Assembly: GCA_030377865.1 (NCBI GenBank)
Contig: JAUCGA010000006.1
Coordinates: forward strand, 73,403-109,312
Direction of reading: 5' to 3'
DNA from: Anaerolineales bacterium HSG25
Lineage (GTDB): Bacteria > Chloroflexota > Anaerolineae > 4572-78 > J111
Length of the DNA: 35,910 nt
The translations under genes and the position numbers were made by a program. Shown here one piece after another: positions 33,998 through 35,910 of the stretch; positions within the stretch are counted from its first letter, which is position 1; the number at the start of each line of letters is the position of its first letter. Below the pieces are notes generated by a model, which saw only the letters and a program-made list of their open reading frames with translations, was not told where the DNA came from and searched no databases.

Positions 33998-35617
33998 ATG
34001 CGAAAATTCTCATCGTATGGACCAATTGATTCTACATTGAACTATCATGTCCCTCGTACTGAATTAATTGATTTTGCCTGTAACCAACTATTAGGCGAAA
34101 ATTTTGAGCGGGGCGGACATTACATCACGGTGTGGGCACCACGTCAACGGGGTAAAAGTTGGACCATGCAACAGGTGTTATGGCGGTTAATGAAGGATGA
34201 CCGAGTCGATGTGCTGAAAATCAACCTCGAACATCTCAAATTTAGTGAGGATGTGTCTCATATTTTACAAGTAGTCGCCAACGAAATTACTAAACCACTT
34301 CAGTTACCGTCAGTGTCAGTAAATCAATTGGATGATTTTTATACCATTTTTGAACAAAATTACTTGAAAAAACCCTTTATTCTGATTCTCGACGAGTTTG
34401 ATGCCCTCCATCCCGACGCGATTAGTGGCATGGCCGGAGTCTTTCGCAATATCTACAACCAGCGCAAAGATTCACCCCTGCCCAGTGCAGATAAGCCCTA
34501 CCTGCTACATGGCGTAGCTCTGATTGGCGTGCGAGCCGTATTAAGCGTGGAGAACGTGACCGGCTCACCGTTTAACGTGCAACGGAGCGTCCATATCCCT
34601 AACCTGACCTACGAGGAGGTGGACAGCATGTTCCACTGGTACGAGCGGGAATCGGGACAGACGGTCAATCAAGATGTGATAGACCGTGTTTTTTATGAAA
34701 CCCAAGGCCAACCCGGTTTAACCAGTTGGCTCGGTGAACTGCTGACCGAAACCTACAATGAACAGACCGACCAGCCTATCAGCATGAAGCAGTTTGGGGC
34801 GGTGTATGGTCGGGCACTTAAAGTATTACCCAACAACAACATTCTCAATATTATTAGTAAAACCAAACAAGAGCCATACAAACAGTTGGTATTGGAGTTG
34901 TTTAAGACCAATCGGAAATTGAAGTTTCGGTATGATAATCCGGTAATTAACTTTTTGTACATGAATGGGGTGGTTGATTTTGAACAGACAATGGATGGCA
35001 TAGAAGAAGAATATTACACCCGTTTTCCATGCCCGTTTGTGCAGAAGCGGCTCTTTAACTACTTTGCCGATACCATCTTTGAACATACCGGTCGTCTGCA
35101 TGACCCGTTTGATGATTTAGCCGACACCATCACTGATGAGGTGATCATCGTTCCGAATTTACTCAAACGGTATGAGATATATCTGGCGAAAAATAGGCAT
35201 TGGTTGTTGAAAAACGCGCCCCGTCGCCGAGAAGATTTACGGATTTATGAAGCGGTATACCATTTCAACTTTTACATGTACTTGGCGCAGTTTTTCCAAG
35301 AATATCCGGTACGGGTTAATCCAGAGTTTCCAACTGGGAATGGTAAAATCGACCTGTTGATTGATTATGAGGGGATACGGTATGGCTTAGAGGTAAAAAG
35401 TTTTGGTAATCAGCGAGCCTACAAAAAGGGGTTGGTTCAAGCGGCTAACTATGGACACTCACTCGGTTTGAGCGAGATATGGTTGGTGCTGTTCATTGAG
35501 GCGGTTGATGAAGTCAACCAAAAACGCTTTGAGGTGGGTTATACCGACCCCGAAACAGGCGTACAAGTGCATCCGCAATTTGTGCAGATTGGGGTTGACG
35601 AACAAGCCCTATCATGA
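33998..35617 (+). CDS. AAA ATPase with C-terminal PD-(D/E)XK nuclease-like domain
   Basis: A 539-residue protein joining an AAA-like ATPase (AAA_35-type, about 1-330) to a nuclease-like domain. Walker A is APRQRGKS (47-54, K53) and Walker B is LILDEFD (128-134, D132, E133). In the C-terminal domain D452, E465 and K467 (GKIDL, then GLEVKSF) make a PD-(D/E)XK core; after it come the SLGLSEIWLVLFIEAVDE strand and helix. The start ATG has AAAGGAG 8 nt upstream and a promoter 36 nt upstream. The stop codon overlaps the next start (ATGA), so it is translationally coupled to the kinase gene. Its paralogue's C-terminus is at 1-389. The family is common in Chloroflexota and cyanobacteria, and its function is unproven; a defence or DNA-handling role is inferred. 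Confidence 0.88.
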   Translation: MRKFSSYGPIDSTLNYHVPRTELIDFACNQLLGENFERGGHYITVWAPRQRGKSWTMQQVLWRLMKDDRVDVLKINLEHLKFSEDVSHILQVVANEITKPLQLPSVSVNQLDDFYTIFEQNYLKKPFILILDEFDALHPDAISGMAGVFRNIYNQRKDSPLPSADKPYLLHGVALIGVRAVLSVENVTGSPFNVQRSVHIPNLTYEEVDSMFHWYERESGQTVNQDVIDRVFYETQGQPGLTSWLGELLTETYNEQTDQPISMKQFGAVYGRALKVLPNNNILNIISKTKQEPYKQLVLELFKTNRKLKFRYDNPVINFLYMNGVVDFEQTMDGIEEEYYTRFPCPFVQKRLFNYFADTIFEHTGRLHDPFDDLADTITDEVIIVPNLLKRYEIYLAKNRHWLLKNAPRRREDLRIYEAVYHFNFYMYLAQFFQEYPVRVNPEFPTGNGKIDLLIDYEGIRYGLEVKSFGNQRAYKKGLVQAANYGHSLGLSEIWLVLFIEAVDEVNQKRFEVGYTDPETGVQVHPQFVQIGVDEQALS

Positions 35618-35910
35618 AAATCACCCTAACCAAAGAACTCGGGCGCGGCGGCGAAGCCACCGTCTACAACATCGCCGACCAAGCCGACATGGTCGCCAAA
35701 ATATACCATCAGCCCACGCCGGAGCGGGAGGCCAAACTGCGAGCCATGCTCCTCAACCCACCGGAGCAACCGAGCGGCGGGCATGTAGCGATTGCATGGC
35801 CGACAGCGTTGGTGTATGAGCGGGATTCGAGGTTGTACGCCACAGTGCATGAATTAGCCCCCCCTCAGTCCCCCCCAAAGGGGGGGAAGCTAGTTCCCCC
35901 TCCCATTGGG
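35614..35910 (+). CDS. protein kinase-like protein, N-terminal part (cut by window edge)
   Basis: The start overlaps the previous stop as ATGA. The first 85 residues are the N-lobe of a Ser/Thr-type kinase: a glycine-rich loop GRGGEATVY (10-18) and an AKIY block with the candidate ATP-binding lysine K29. Then comes EAKLRAMLLNPPEQP, typical of the kinases found with TerY-type or helix-hairpin-helix partners. From about 35857 the frame enters the C/G-rich palindromic element also present at 21240-21313, giving APPQSPPKGGKLVPPP. The frame stays open to the window end, so the element is carried in frame at least this far. Whether the rest of the kinase follows cannot be seen. Confidence 0.7.
   Translation, partial: MKITLTKELGRGGEATVYNIADQADMVAKIYHQPTPEREAKLRAMLLNPPEQPSGGHVAIAWPTALVYERDSRLYATVHELAPPQSPPKGGKLVPPPIG
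35857..35910. repeat. C/G-rich palindromic element inside the kinase gene (continues past window)
   Basis: CCCCCCTCAGTCCCCCCC-AAA-GGGGGGG and AAGCTAGTTCCCCCTCCCAT match the element in the glycosyltransferase gene. The right part is outside the window. Confidence 0.75.

Overview
The window looks like a chromosomal stretch from a Gram-positive-like or monoderm environmental bacterium, most probably a Chloroflexota (Anaerolineae-type) organism. This is an inference from the mix of features: very long secreted beta-helix proteins with Pro/Thr-rich linkers, FHA and PD40 signalling proteins, AAA/PD-(D/E)XK proteins, a DUF3524 glycosyltransferase, and unusually many small dispersed hairpin repeats between and inside genes. 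No rRNA, tRNA, CRISPR array, transposase or reverse transcriptase is visible.

Layout. 1-2893: the 3' end of an AAA/PD-(D/E)XK protein, a convergent AAA-ATPase-like/PDDEXK protein, and a small Trypco1-type protein. 3102-17345 (minus): a surface module made of a 4256-residue secreted protein with eight beta-helix modules, NEW3-like, PKD-like and CARDB domains, followed downstream by a smaller secreted protein with an MPVTG sortase-like tail. A 75-bp two-hairpin repeat sits on each side of the giant gene in inverted orientation. 17865-20384: a decayed coding fragment, a SAM methyltransferase, and a protein with an N-terminal adaptor-like domain and a C-terminal FGE-sulfatase (C-type lectin-like) domain. 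The last 30-odd codons of that domain look like the variable region of a diversity-generating retroelement (DGR). 20665-26035: a tRNA-queuosine mannosyltransferase-like gene broken by a GC-rich palindromic element, a lipoprotein amidohydrolase, an ADP-ribosylglycohydrolase, and an orphan type II thioesterase. 26401-29250: a promoter, an Uup-like ABC-F ATPase and an unknown 236-residue protein. 29268-33410 (minus): a membrane-anchored M23 peptidase and an FHA-TM-PD40 protein. 33798-35910: a duplicated promoter-like segment, a full-length AAA/PD-(D/E)XK protein, and the start of an overlapping protein kinase gene.

The strongest lead is the FGE gene at 18915-20384, whose 3' end carries an A-to-N mutagenesis signature at AAY-type codons. 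It sits near other gene types linked to bacterial conflict or self-recognition systems (Trypco1, AAA/PD-(D/E)XK, ADP-ribosylglycohydrolase, kinase), but no DGR reverse transcriptase or template lies in the window, so the system would have to act in trans. The second lead is a family of short terminal-inverted-repeat elements (terminus AGGAAT, then ATTAATTAA) that repeatedly abut gene ends. They supply the stop codons of at least two genes and truncate two gene fragments. Other palindromic repeats have entered coding regions in frame (giant gene, kinase) or out of frame (glycosyltransferase).

All calls come from reading the sequence and from memory of protein families; no database search was run.
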